Shown: positions 36,768-45,296, counted from the first letter of the stretch. The stretch is 64,000 nucleotides of DNA from Pasteurellaceae bacterium LFhippo2 (GCA_029852775.1 LEKJ01000116.1:124001-188000), one strand, 5' to 3'. The notes: generated by a model not told the origin, from the sequence alone. Numbers and translations: made by a program.

Positions 36768-37688
36768 TTACCCTCCTATCTGACATTTGATGCCTAAACG
36801 TTCAACTTCTGCTTTTAACATTTCCATTGTGTCCGTTGGCATTGAGTTAGGTAAGCCTTTCATTGGGTAAATTAGCCCTAGCAACGCATATTTATTTTCA
36901 CCGTAATTATGATAAGGCAATAGATGAATTTCTGTGACGTTGTGCATTAATTTTGTGAAGTTTGCAATTGCTTGAATGGATTGCACATCGTCATTAACGC
37001 CCATTATAACAGGGATACGAACAATGGTTTTGGTTATATATGAGATCCGTATCACATTTTCTAAAATTTGTCGGTTATCAACGCCTGTTGCATCTTTATG
37101 AGTATGCGGATTTATCGCTTTAATATCGACCAACGCTAAATCAATAAATGGAAATATGTCATCAATAACTTGTTTTGGCGCTAACCCTGTAGTTTCGATT
37201 GCCGTATGCCAACCTTTGGATTTACAGGCTTTGAGTAGTTCTCGGGCAAATTCAGGTTGTGATAATGCTTCGCCACCCGATAACGTAATACCGCCACCAG
37301 AACGGCGATAAACACTTTCATCTTTTTGTAATTCTTGAATCACTTGCCATACAGTTACACGTTTACCTTTTTGTACAAGGGCTGCCGTTGGGCAAACTTC
37401 AGCACAGGCACCACAACCTACACAGCGATCTTTATCGACGATATAAGGGCGATCAAATGAAATAGCTCCAAAATGACATACTTCAGCACATTTACCACAA
37501 TGTACACAGTTGCTGTCTTGGAACATAATTTCAGGTTGAAGACGTTGAGATTCTGGATTGCTACACCATTTACAGCGTAAAGGGCAGCCTTTAAAGAAAG
37601 GAATGGTTCGGATACCCGGTCCATCGTGCAGAGAATAGCGTTGAATATTGAAAATCACGCCTTCGGTATCGTATTTTATGTCTTCCAT
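36768..37688 (-). CDS. Glycyl radical enzyme activase (radical SAM)
   Basis: 306 residues. The radical-SAM cluster is bound by C35-x3-C39-x2-C42 (CPLRCKWC) after YSLHDGPGIRT. Two ferredoxin-type clusters are inserted: C61-x2-C64-x2-C67-x3-C71 and C89-x2-C92-x2-C95-x3-C99. GGGITLSGGEALSQPEF is the SAM-binding stretch. It makes the glycyl radical on the dehydratase encoded directly upstream (85-bp gap, holding two GTAG-type hairpins). The two extra clusters are typical of activases for diol dehydratase, choline lyase and similar enzymes, not of pyruvate formate-lyase activase. Confidence 0.95.
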   Translation of the reverse strand: MEDIKYDTEGVIFNIQRYSLHDGPGIRTIPFFKGCPLRCKWCSNPESQRLQPEIMFQDSNCVHCGKCAEVCHFGAISFDRPYIVDKDRCVGCGACAEVCPTAALVQKGKRVTVWQVIQELQKDESVYRRSGGGITLSGGEALSQPEFARELLKACKSKGWHTAIETTGLAPKQVIDDIFPFIDLALVDIKAINPHTHKDATGVDNRQILENVIRISYITKTIVRIPVIMGVNDDVQSIQAIANFTKLMHNVTEIHLLPYHNYGENKYALLGLIYPMKGLPNSMPTDTMEMLKAEVERLGIKCQIGG

Positions 37689-37719
37689 TTACATCTCCCA
37701 CAAAATATGAAGAAATGTG

Positions 37720-37762
37720 GGGACGCAAATTTGCGTCCCTACAACGGGGCAATGTGCCCCGT
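37720..37762. repeat. Two hairpins of the GTAG-type family
   Basis: GGGACGCAAATTTGCGTCCC (37720-37739) followed by TAC, a GTAG head on the minus strand; then ACGGGGC ... GCCCCGT (37744-37762). They lie in the gap between the dehydratase and activase genes and could affect their relative expression. Confidence 0.75.
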
Positions 37763-37773
37763 AATTCAATAAG

Positions 37774-40320
37774 CTATTGCCATTGTTGTTCTGTACGGCT
37801 AATAATGTCGTCTTGAACTTCTTTCGCAAGTACCACAAATTGTGCGCTATAGCCTGCTACACGAACAACAAGATCTTGATATTGTTCAGGATTTTGTTGC
37901 GCTTTGAGTAAGGTTTCACGGTCGATTACGTTGAATTGAACGTGCATACCTTTGCGGTCGAAGTATGAACGCACCATACCGCCGAAGTTTCTTAAACCAT
38001 TTTCACCTGCAAGTGATGATGGTAAGAATTTTTGGTTGTAGAGCGTACCATTTGATGCGATAAAGTGGTCTAATTTCGCTACTGAATTTGCAGCTGCTGT
38101 TGGACCTAATTTATCCATACCTTGACGAGGTGATACACCATCTGCAAGAGGCTCTTTCGCTAAACGACCATCAGGCAATGCGCCTACATCTTTACCGAAT
38201 AACACGTTCGCTGATACTGGGTAGATACCTGCTTGGAATTGGCCACCACGAGGGTTGGTATATTTCTCAACTTCTTTACAGTAAACCAACGCACAGCGAC
38301 GAGCAACTAAGTCCACATCGTCAATATCGTTACCGAAACAAGGGGTGCTTTCAAGAATACGTTTAATTTCTTGGAAACGTGCATTACCGCCTGTTGCCAC
38401 TGGTGCACTATTTGCCGATAAAGCTCGGTAAACTTCATTTTTGATTGCAGCTGCATCTAGGCCACTATTTTGTGCCATAACACGTTGTACCACCTCATAA
38501 ACTTCTTGTTCTGTTAATGATGTTTTCGCAACAGAGTGTGCGCAACCACCTACTGGATAACCGAAGTTTGCTTGTAATGCGGCTTTTAATTCAGAAAGGC
38601 TCACTTTGCCATCTTCAAAGACTTGTTTTTGAATTGCATAAACTGAGTCACCTGTATCCGCTACACCAAATGCTTGCGGACCTGTGAAGTTATAAATTGC
38701 CCCACCTTCTTGTAATGATTTACCACGACCGATACAGTCATCAACCATTGCTGAAAGGAACGGTAATGGGCAACGTTCACCGTGAGCAATATCCACACAG
38801 TTACAAGCTTCAACAAGGTTACGAACGAAGAATGCAATTTGTGTTTCGAACGCGCGGAAGAAATCTTCGATATTGCGGAATGAGGTTAAATCGCCAGTAA
38901 CAGGGCCGAGCTGTTTGCCGTTTACCTGACCATTATTGAGTGTAATATCTAACACTTTCGCCACGTTGAAGAATGCTGCATCGTGCCATCCTTCAGTGCG
39001 GTGTGGCGCTTGTGGTTCAACACAGCCGATAATACAGTAATCACGAGCATCTTTAAGTGAAACACCGCGGTTTTGTAAAGCAGGAATAATCACTTCATCG
39101 TTATACATTGCTGGTACACCTAAACCTAAACGCACCACTTCGCAAGCACGATATAGGAACTCTTCTGGTGTGCCTTGCCATACACGAATTGAGAATGATG
39201 GCTGTGGTAAGCGAACGTGAGCTGTTGCTTCCATACACATATAACTTAATTCATTAGTTGCATCTAAACCATCTTCGGTTTGACCGCCCACACATAAGTT
39301 TTGGAATACCGCATAACCTGCGAAGGCTTGTGCAGAAACTTCATCACGTGTTTTGTTGATATCGTTTAGTTTGATCCAACAACAATCTACTAATTCTTGC
39401 GCGAACTCTTTTGAGATACCTGTATCCATTTTGAAATATGGGTACATATATTGGTCGAAGCGTCCTGGTGAAATTGAGTGGCCACTTGATTCGATTTGTA
39501 ATAAGCAGTGAATAAACCAGAATGCTTGGCAAGCTTCCCAGAAGTTTGTTGCACCTTGCTCTGGTACACGACGGCAGTTTTTCGCAATTTGTAATAATTC
39601 TGCACGGCGAGTTGGGTTGCTTTCGCGAGCGGCTAATTCTTCCGCGTGAGCAGCATAACGATGTGCAAAGTTGATTGCGGCACGGTAGCTGATGATAACC
39701 GCTTTATAGAATTGTTCTTTTTTGATGAAACTTGGATCTTGGCGATCTAATTTTGCTAATGCTGCAGTAACTTCATCAATAATACCTTGGAAACCGATAC
39801 GTAAGATTTTGCCGTAATCAACAGAAACGTGTCCTACACCACCATAGAAGTAGTTACCCACGGTAAATACGCTATTAGCAATACAGTCTTTTGCTTCTTG
39901 GGACATATAAGAGTCAGCTAAAGCGCTAGTAGTGCGACCAGGCCAATATTTAAAGGCTTCGTGTAGCTCGTGAGCGGTCTCTTTTGTGATAATAAATGGA
40001 TCCGCTAAGCGATGCTCCATTGTATCGAATTCTTTTTCCACCCAGTCATAAGAGAACTCTGGACAAATTTCAGTTGAGCGTGGATTTTTGGTAATTGCCC
40101 CAACCACTAACTCGTCATCACGGATTGTGACAGGCAGATTGTTAAAGATTTTTTCAGCCACTTTCGCACGGCGTAAAATAGCAGGTAAGCCTTCGGTTTC
40201 TTTGTAGGCTTCAGTTGCTAAAACCGCACGTTCAGATTCTACATAAGGTTTGGCGTTAATGATCTGATTTTTTAATTTCACCACACGTGGAGTTGGATTA
40301 GAGAAACCTTTTTCGATCAT
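37774..40320 (-). CDS. B12-independent glycyl radical diol dehydratase (1,2-propanediol type)
   Basis: 848 residues, complete pyruvate-formate-lyase-like fold with the glycyl radical loop RVAGYSAQF (Gly823). The catalytic Cys433 and Glu435 lie in IIGCVEPQAP, Asp447 in GWHDAAFFN, His164 in GVGHVSVDY, His281 and Ser282 in SSGHSISPGRFDQYMYP. These are the residues, and even the numbers, of Clostridium butyricum glycerol dehydratase; the length is that of Roseburia propanediol dehydratase. Choline lyase would carry Thr and Tyr in the segment with Asp447. With the Pdu-type partners around it, 1,2-propanediol to propionaldehyde is most likely; glycerol cannot be excluded. No N-terminal encapsulation extension is seen. 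RBS AGGAGT precedes the ATG. Confidence 0.92.
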   Translation of the reverse strand: MIEKGFSNPTPRVVKLKNQIINAKPYVESERAVLATEAYKETEGLPAILRRAKVAEKIFNNLPVTIRDDELVVGAITKNPRSTEICPEFSYDWVEKEFDTMEHRLADPFIITKETAHELHEAFKYWPGRTTSALADSYMSQEAKDCIANSVFTVGNYFYGGVGHVSVDYGKILRIGFQGIIDEVTAALAKLDRQDPSFIKKEQFYKAVIISYRAAINFAHRYAAHAEELAARESNPTRRAELLQIAKNCRRVPEQGATNFWEACQAFWFIHCLLQIESSGHSISPGRFDQYMYPYFKMDTGISKEFAQELVDCCWIKLNDINKTRDEVSAQAFAGYAVFQNLCVGGQTEDGLDATNELSYMCMEATAHVRLPQPSFSIRVWQGTPEEFLYRACEVVRLGLGVPAMYNDEVIIPALQNRGVSLKDARDYCIIGCVEPQAPHRTEGWHDAAFFNVAKVLDITLNNGQVNGKQLGPVTGDLTSFRNIEDFFRAFETQIAFFVRNLVEACNCVDIAHGERCPLPFLSAMVDDCIGRGKSLQEGGAIYNFTGPQAFGVADTGDSVYAIQKQVFEDGKVSLSELKAALQANFGYPVGGCAHSVAKTSLTEQEVYEVVQRVMAQNSGLDAAAIKNEVYRALSANSAPVATGGNARFQEIKRILESTPCFGNDIDDVDLVARRCALVYCKEVEKYTNPRGGQFQAGIYPVSANVLFGKDVGALPDGRLAKEPLADGVSPRQGMDKLGPTAAANSVAKLDHFIASNGTLYNQKFLPSSLAGENGLRNFGGMVRSYFDRKGMHVQFNVIDRETLLKAQQNPEQYQDLVVRVAGYSAQFVVLAKEVQDDIISRTEQQWQ

Positions 40321-40401
40321 AGTATGTTACTCCTATAGTTTGATTCGTTATTGGCACTCGTCACAACCCAAAGTGCCTGATTTTAAAATTGACTGCTCTG
40401 T

Positions 40402-40722
40402 TTAGAACAAACCTTGAACCTCTTTCTCGGCTCGTTCTGCTTCTTCAATGGCTTCAATGGCAATGCGTACGGCGGACACCTCGCCTAGAATAGCAAGCGT
40501 GGTAATGTGTTGCGGACAACCACCAAACACTTCCGCCACAATGACATTTGAACTTTTACTGGCTAAATCGGCATAAAAATAAAGTTCAGGAATCGAAACC
40601 ATTATTAAGCCCACTGAAGCCACAGCGGAGTCTCCCAATCTGGCACGTCCATCACTCGACATATGACGTTTCATCATCGTCATCACTTCGGGGGTTGGTC
40701 CGTTAATAATGCGTTTCTTCAT
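40402..40722 (-). CDS. GrpU-like permuted BMC shell protein
   Basis: 106 residues. A charged N-terminal segment (1-30) precedes a BMC domain in the EutS/PduU (permuted) order: ASVGLIMVSIPELYFYADLASKSSNVIVAEV, then FGGCPQHITTLAILGEVSAVRIAIEAIEEAE. The pore-loop cysteine (Cys69 in GGCPQ) matches the GrpU group from glycyl-radical-propanediol microcompartments, in which a pore cysteine binds an Fe-S cluster. It is 16 bp after the PduP-like gene and 81 bp before the dehydratase. A redox role at the shell is inferred from family knowledge. Confidence 0.78.
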   Translation of the reverse strand: MKKRIINGPTPEVMTMMKRHMSSDGRARLGDSAVASVGLIMVSIPELYFYADLASKSSNVIVAEVFGGCPQHITTLAILGEVSAVRIAIEAIEEAERAEKEVQGLF

Positions 40723-40738
40723 AGTTATGCCCCTGTCT

Positions 40739-42277
40739 TTAACGTGTATTTAAAGACTCAACCATCGTACAGCGACGCTGTCTTGCAAAAGATTTGGCAG
40801 ATGTTAACCCTTCACCAGTCGGGCCTGCGATTGTAAAGGTAGTAAAACCTTCACCGCCTACACCAATACCTGCATACGACGGTCCATTTTTCACAAAAAT
40901 TGTGGTTTGAATTAATTTCGCCATTTTGGTTAATTTCGCCACATTCGTTGAGTGCATAATCGCGGTGTGGCGATTACCGTGTTCAACTTCAACAGCAAGA
41001 TCAATCGCTTCATCAACGTTTTTCACGCGAATAAGCGGTAGAATCGGCATCATTAATTCGTGGACAACAAACGGGTGATTGCGGTCGGTTTCAATTAAGA
41101 TCACTTTGATCTCAGCGGAAACTTCAATCCCAATTTGTGCAAGTAGATAAACTGCGCTTTTACCCACACAAGCGGTATTTGGGCCAGTCTGTTTTGCATT
41201 TAAGACCAACTCTTGTAAACGCTGGATTTGAGTTAGATCACTGAGTAGATAAGCACCATTTTGTTTCATACAATGAACCAAATAATCGGCAACTTCATCG
41301 ACCACAATTAACTCTTTTTCAGCGATACACGGCAAGTTATTATCAAAGCTACAGCCGTTCACAATGTCTTTCGCTGCTTTTTCAATATTTGCCGTTTCAT
41401 CAACCACCACAGGCGGATTACCTGCTCCTGCACCAATGGCTTTTTTGCCTGTTGACATCACAGAATGTACAATAGCAGGGCCCCCCGTTGCCACAAGCAT
41501 TTTGACTTTCGGGTGTTTGATTAAGATATTGGTATTTTCAATTGACGGTTGATCAACAGTAACAACGAGGTTGGCTGGCGCACCGAGTTCAGCTAATTTT
41601 TCGTTGATATATCTCACAGCTAACAACGACACATTTTTAGAACGTGGGTGCGGACTGAATACTACAGAGTTTCCTGCGGCTAGCATTCCAATCGAATTAC
41701 AGATTATGGTTTCGGTTGGGTTGGTCGTTGGCGTGATAGAGCCAATGACCCCGTAAGCAGAAAGCTCCACAATAGTTAAACCACTATCGCCACTGCAAGC
41801 TTGTGTGGTGAGATCTTCAATACCTGGAGTTTTGGTTGCTGCGACACGATTTTTCATAATCTTATGTTCATAGCACCCCATTCCTGTTTCTTCCACAGCC
41901 ATTCTAGAAATCTCTTCCAAAATATGCTGTTGCAAGAAAACCTCACGAATACCATCGATAAAGGTTTGACGATCTTTCATTGAACACAATGCAAATTGAC
42001 GTTGGGCAATATAAGCTGCCTCAACAGCCTCGTTCATATCCGCAAAAATACCTGTTGTGCCACTAAATGAGCTTACTGGAGCATTACAACCGGTCGGATT
42101 CTCCGATTTTTTTGCAAAACATTGTGCAACAATTTGACTAACAAGATCAGACGGCTTTTCCTCCGCCACTGGTAACTTCGGCTGGCTCACCGCTTCAACT
42201 GCTGGTTTGCTCGCAGGTGCAGAACTATACTGACTCAGCACCGCTTGAACCGCTTGACTAATTTCTGAATCGTTCAT
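40739..42277 (-). CDS. CoA-acylating propionaldehyde dehydrogenase, PduP-like
   Basis: 512 residues. Residues 2-18 (NDSEISQAVQAVLSQYS) are an amphipathic helix like the PduP targeting peptide, followed by a Pro/Ala-rich linker (about 19-65). The catalytic domain includes TPTTNPTETIICNS, the nucleotide site TGGPAIVHSVMSTGKKAIGAGAGNPP, the catalytic Cys in DNNLPCIAEKELIVVD and the end VKNGPSYAGIGVGGEGFTTFTIAGPTGEG. It turns propionaldehyde, NAD and CoA to propionyl-CoA. Similarity extends over the full length of Salmonella PduP. Contains one uptake-signal core. Confidence 0.94.
   Translation of the reverse strand: MNDSEISQAVQAVLSQYSSAPASKPAVEAVSQPKLPVAEEKPSDLVSQIVAQCFAKKSENPTGCNAPVSSFSGTTGIFADMNEAVEAAYIAQRQFALCSMKDRQTFIDGIREVFLQQHILEEISRMAVEETGMGCYEHKIMKNRVAATKTPGIEDLTTQACSGDSGLTIVELSAYGVIGSITPTTNPTETIICNSIGMLAAGNSVVFSPHPRSKNVSLLAVRYINEKLAELGAPANLVVTVDQPSIENTNILIKHPKVKMLVATGGPAIVHSVMSTGKKAIGAGAGNPPVVVDETANIEKAAKDIVNGCSFDNNLPCIAEKELIVVDEVADYLVHCMKQNGAYLLSDLTQIQRLQELVLNAKQTGPNTACVGKSAVYLLAQIGIEVSAEIKVILIETDRNHPFVVHELMMPILPLIRVKNVDEAIDLAVEVEHGNRHTAIMHSTNVAKLTKMAKLIQTTIFVKNGPSYAGIGVGGEGFTTFTIAGPTGEGLTSAKSFARQRRCTMVESLNTR
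41168..41176 (+). repeat. DNA uptake signal core (Apl type)
   Basis: Exact ACAAGCGGT, inside the PduP-like gene. Its presence in the island suggests long residence in, or exchange among, uptake-competent relatives. Confidence 0.8.
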
Positions 42278-42304
42278 TACTGATCCCCATTGTTACTGTT
42301 TCGG

Positions 42305-43090
42305 TTAGATATAAGGGGTTGTTGCTGATTTAAGTTCAGCAGGATCAAGCGTCGCAAGTAGTTTCAATCCTACTTCACGTGCAGCAATCACAGATTGACG
42401 TACCGCGCCTGAATCACCTGAGAAAGTGAAAATCACTTCATTACTGAATGACGTGCCACTTGCTGGGCTTGCATAACCTACCGCATCAACTACCGCTGCT
42501 TTTGCTGCCACATCAGCAATAACCACACCAATAGAAGCTGGGCAACCTACGGTAATCCCAAATGATTTACCAATTGGCGCACCAAATGCTTTATTTAATG
42601 CATAGCTTGCACGCGAGGTATATTGAAATTCAAGATGTCCTGCTGGAGAACCATACACATCACCAAAAGTACGATCTAACTCGCCTAACGCCACTTCAAC
42701 CGCACGACGTGCGTCTGATACATCTTCAGCACCGAATAAAATCAAGCTACCGTGGCCACCGCCACCCGCTGTATCGCGTGGTAATTCAATTTTAAGAATT
42801 TCGCTGTTTGTTGCTTTAACTGCTTCATCAGCAGCAAAAATGTGAGGACCTGCCCCAGTTCTTGCACCTAAGATACCGATAGAACGATATTTTTTATCAA
42901 TACCCATTAATTCGTGAATTTGATTATCAAGATTAGCGATCACTAAACCAACTGTCTGGCCGATTGCTGTTCCCACAAATTCAGTTAAGCCACAGCCACT
43001 TGCATAAGAAGAGGCACATCTCTCTTGCTTCATCGGTGACTGTTGCTTGATAACTTCCGATACAATTTGATCTACAAGGCTATTTGACAT
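42305..43090 (-). CDS. PduB-like trimeric tandem-BMC shell protein
   Basis: 261 residues with two BMC domains. The N-terminal SNSLVDQIVSEVIKQ resembles the PduB N-terminal extension that links core enzymes to the shell in Salmonella. Then LTEFVGTAIGQTVGLVIANLD, YRSIGILGARTGAGPHIFAADEAVKATN, ELPRDTAGGGGHGSLILFG and YTSRASYALNKAFGAPIGKSFG follow PduB closely. The pore loops of PduB-type trimers are proposed to gate larger metabolites. 20 bp separates it from the PduA-like gene. Confidence 0.95.
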   Translation of the reverse strand: MSNSLVDQIVSEVIKQQSPMKQERCASSYASGCGLTEFVGTAIGQTVGLVIANLDNQIHELMGIDKKYRSIGILGARTGAGPHIFAADEAVKATNSEILKIELPRDTAGGGGHGSLILFGAEDVSDARRAVEVALGELDRTFGDVYGSPAGHLEFQYTSRASYALNKAFGAPIGKSFGITVGCPASIGVVIADVAAKAAVVDAVGYASPASGTSFSNEVIFTFSGDSGAVRQSVIAAREVGLKLLATLDPAELKSATTPYI

Positions 43091-43110
43091 AGTTGCCTCC
43101 CCTTATTGAA

Positions 43111-43395
43111 TTAGGCTTTTACGCTTGTTGGAAGAATTTTTTCAACTTCAGTATGCGGACGTGGAATCACGTGGATAGAAATCACTTCGCCCACTTTACT
43201 TGCAGCTGCAGAGCCTGCATCAGTCGCTGCTTTTACAGCACCAACATCGCCACGAACCATAACAGTAACTAAGCCAGAACCAATTTTTTCATAGCCGACT
43301 AAGTTCACGTTTGCTGATTTAACCATCGTATCAGCCGCTTCAATTGCTGCGACTAAACCTTTTGTTTCAACCATACCTAATGCTTCTTGTTGCAT
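43111..43395 (-). CDS. PduA-like hexameric BMC shell protein
   Basis: 94 residues, one BMC-H domain, nearly the same as Salmonella PduA/PduJ over its full length ([65 protein letters not shown]). The pore loop is KIGSG with Ser40, the residue tuned for propanediol passage in PduA. It is the first gene of the second half of the locus, with AAGGAG before its ATG and a 425-bp upstream region that probably contains a promoter. Confidence 0.96.
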   Translation of the reverse strand: MQQEALGMVETKGLVAAIEAADTMVKSANVNLVGYEKIGSGLVTVMVRGDVGAVKAATDAGSAAASKVGEVISIHVIPRPHTEVEKILPTSVKA

Positions 43396-43484
43396 AATAA
43401 ACTCCTTAAATTTGGAAAATTATTTTGAGGGTTAACAAAACGCATAATGCTGCCTTTTGTGAGCCTAGATACTAAAGAGAGCAA

Positions 43485-43500
43485 GTCAAAAAATCTTGAC
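43485..43500. promoter_or_regulatory. Inverted repeat, possible operator
   Basis: GTCAA and TTGAC separated by AAAATC, 90 bp before the pduA-like ATG. It differs from the FNR consensus. Regulator unknown. Confidence 0.3.
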
Positions 43501-43536
43501 GCGGAAGGGGACGTTCTTGCTAATTGAGAAAAGATA

Positions 43537-43555
43537 AGTGCAAAAAAATGCTATT
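43537..43555 (+). promoter_or_regulatory. Locus-specific 19-nt motif, copy near pduA-like gene
   Basis: AGTGCAAAAAAATGCTATT. It matches 18 of 19 bases of the motif at 47154-47172, but in the opposite orientation relative to the genes. Candidate binding site of the AraC-type response regulator. Confidence 0.45.
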
Positions 43556-43656
43556 GGGAGATAATAAAAAAGAGAGACACTGGAAAATAAGGAAATACGC
43601 TCTAGTTTATTGACAAAGTATCCTGTAAAGGCTAACGCTTATAATCACAGTAACAG

Positions 43657-43749
43657 TGATGGTTCAAGCGTCCACGCTTGGACCTTGAATTACAAAGGAT
43701 TAAGAATCGAGGCAAAAAATTGGCACAAACGTGGACGTTTGCGCCATCA
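43657..43749. repeat. Paired hairpin element (second REPIN-like family), copy 1
   Basis: Left arm TGATGGTTCAAGCGTCCACG and on to 43684; right arm from about 43721, ending GTTTGCGCCATCA. The arms are imperfect inverted repeats of each other and each has its own small stem (CAAGCG/CGCTTG with loop TCCA; CAAACG/CGTTTG with loop TGGA). Copy 2 is at 60005-60087. Confidence 0.85.
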
Positions 43750-43820
43750 CAATTATCAATCTAAGGTTTATCAGCAGTCTGGGACATAAGATATACACCC
43801 GATAATCAACAAAAATGAAA

Positions 43821-44333
43821 TTAATATCCCTTCACCACATCTAACCGAAACTTCGCTAGACAAAAATCTTCAATGGCCTCCCACACAATCTGCATATCTT
43901 GTGCAACTGAGCCACCGCTTACACCGATACCTGCGACTAATTCTTGTCCCACCCAACACGGAAAACCGCCACCAATCCCTGTGATATTTGAATTTTGTGT
44001 CAAACTAAAGAGAGGTTGATTAGGCTGAATCAATGGGTTTAATTTATCTGTCGGCATCTGCATTGCTACTGCAGTATAAGCTTTTTGATAAGCGAGAGTT
44101 TGGCTGACTAATAACGCATTTGGCATCGCAAAATAGAAACGCTGTACGCCATTTTTATCCACAATTGAACACACGACATCAATTTTCAATAATTTGGCTT
44201 TTTCTTGAATCTTTTGCCCTAAAAACTGCATATCAGCAAAACTTAGTGTGCTAATTTTAGGCGTGGATTGGCAACGCACTATCGCCGCACTGATTAAAGT
44301 TTCTAAACGAAAATCTTGCTGTGGTTGAGCCAT
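43821..44333 (-). CDS. GlcG/HbpS-family protein (PduO C-terminal-like)
   Basis: 170 residues. DUF336 domain: ISAAIVRCQ, GVQRFYFAMPNALLVSQTLAYQKAYTAVAM, ITGIGGGFPCWVGQELVAGIGVSGGSVAQDMQI. This fold forms the C-terminal, heme-binding part of PduO, and occurs alone in many microcompartment loci; the N-terminal adenosyltransferase part is absent, fitting a B12-free pathway. It is the last gene of the first block (10 bp after the vertex-protein gene). The exact role is unknown. Confidence 0.85.
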   Translation of the reverse strand: MAQPQQDFRLETLISAAIVRCQSTPKISTLSFADMQFLGQKIQEKAKLLKIDVVCSIVDKNGVQRFYFAMPNALLVSQTLAYQKAYTAVAMQMPTDKLNPLIQPNQPLFSLTQNSNITGIGGGFPCWVGQELVAGIGVSGGSVAQDMQIVWEAIEDFCLAKFRLDVVKGY

Positions 44334-44343
44334 TTTATTCTCC

Positions 44344-44616
44344 TTAATCGTTCATTAATTCTGTGCTATCAACAATCCCCACAATCGCTGCGTCAATAAC
44401 CGAATAATCTTTATGATTGGCAAAGCGAGCCGAGCTACCGTTCGATACAATCACAATTTCGCCATTCCCCGCGCCAACGGTATCTACCGCAACTTCCGTA
44501 CTACCTTCGTGGGTAAGTTCTGGAGTTAGACGTGAAATAATCAGCAATTTCATACCACTTAATGACTGATCTTTAGTTGTGGAAACCACCGTTCCCATCA
44601 CTTTTGCGAGATACAT
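44344..44616 (-). CDS. Pentameric BMC vertex protein, PduN/EutN/CcmL family
   Basis: 90 residues. MYLAKVMGTVVSTTKDQSLSG, KLLIISRL, VAVDTVGAGNGEIVIVSNGSSAR and IDAAIVGIVD are the typical PduN features. Pentamers close the twelve corners of the shell. The ATG at 44616 has GGAGG upstream, and the family starts M-x-L-A-x-V, so the open extension to 44664 (which would overlap the previous gene) is not used. Confidence 0.94.
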   Translation of the reverse strand: MYLAKVMGTVVSTTKDQSLSGMKLLIISRLTPELTHEGSTEVAVDTVGAGNGEIVIVSNGSSARFANHKDYSVIDAAIVGIVDSTELMND

Positions 44617-44624
44617 ATTGCCTC

Positions 44625-45296
44625 CTACAAATGAATAAGTTGCAGATTTTTCTGCTTGATCCAATCTTGCGCGGCTGGGGTTATCAAACTATTTTTAGCA
44701 ATATATAGAGTTTGATGATTCGCAAGTGGACGAATATCTTCTTGTTGAATAACGGCTTTGGTTAAACGTGCAGATTGATTGTCTGATAAAAACAGCGAAC
44801 TCAGTTGGCTAAGTGGGACAACATTAATGCCTAATGCTAATAACCCCTTAAGATAACTATTGCCGAGCTGTTGATAAGCGATTGGCAGTTGTGCAAAATA
44901 ATCCAATGTCGCTACCACTTTTTTGCCTTGTAATAGCGCATTTTGGCACTGTTCCGATGCTACGTTATCCGCAATACCTAAGCTGATTTTTGCCAAAGAA
45001 TTAAACGACAACTCAGGGAAAATCAGTTGTGAGCAGTGGCTCAATTCAGCATTAAAAGTCGCATTCGGCAAAGTTTGCTGATAGATAGAGTGATAGCGCT
45101 GAAACTCAGCTTGTGCCGTTGCGGATTGAATAAAATTGAGTGGATAATCTGCTCGGAGTTTTTGAAATTGCACGAGTGCTTCTAAATAATTCACACTGGT
45201 ACCAGTAAAACAAATCCCTAAAGATGATACTGGCGAAGTTTGGCTCAACCGCTGTATCACCTGCTCTATCAATGCTGAAAGTTGCAAATTTTCCAT
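44625..45296 (-). CDS. PduM-like / flavoprotein-like microcompartment protein
   Basis: 223 residues. The N-terminal NLQLSALIEQVIQRLSQT and C-terminal TLYIAKNSLITPAAQDWIKQKNLQLIHL resemble the two ends of PduM. The middle (LIFPELSFNSLAKISLGIAD ... ALLQGKKVVATLD) resembles the P-x-S-x-N-[ST]-L-A-K-I-x-x-G-x-x-D stretch of the flavoprotein (PF02441) family. It is longer than Salmonella PduM (about 163 residues) by the inserted middle. PduM is needed for shell assembly; a flavin-binding role is inferred only from the motif. It sits between pduL- and pduN-like genes, the same order as pduL-pduM-pduN in Salmonella. Confidence 0.7.
   Translation of the reverse strand: MENLQLSALIEQVIQRLSQTSPVSSLGICFTGTSVNYLEALVQFQKLRADYPLNFIQSATAQAEFQRYHSIYQQTLPNATFNAELSHCSQLIFPELSFNSLAKISLGIADNVASEQCQNALLQGKKVVATLDYFAQLPIAYQQLGNSYLKGLLALGINVVPLSQLSSLFLSDNQSARLTKAVIQQEDIRPLANHQTLYIAKNSLITPAAQDWIKQKNLQLIHL

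Larger units (their letters stand above)
43396..43820. other. 425-bp gene-free region upstream of pduA-like gene
   Basis: No convincing ORF. It holds a 16-bp inverted repeat (43485-43500, GTCAA-6-TTGAC), a 19-nt motif shared with the region before the pduQ-like gene (43537-43555), and a 93-bp paired hairpin element (43657-43749). The stretch 43750-43820 shows nothing recognisable. A promoter for the shell and enzyme genes is likely here but no clear -35/-10 pair was found. Confidence 0.6.

Noticed and set aside
37774-40320. Choline trimethylamine-lyase (CutC) assignment for the glycyl radical enzyme
   Set aside because: The segment after the catalytic Cys-x-Glu has Asp at +12 (GWHD), as in diol dehydratases, and the neighbours are PduA/B/L/M/N/P/Q-like; the choline-binding Thr/Tyr pattern is absent.
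43610-43645. TTGACA followed by TATAAT on the plus strand
   Set aside because: The spacer is 24 bp, too long for a sigma-70 promoter, and no plus-strand gene follows.
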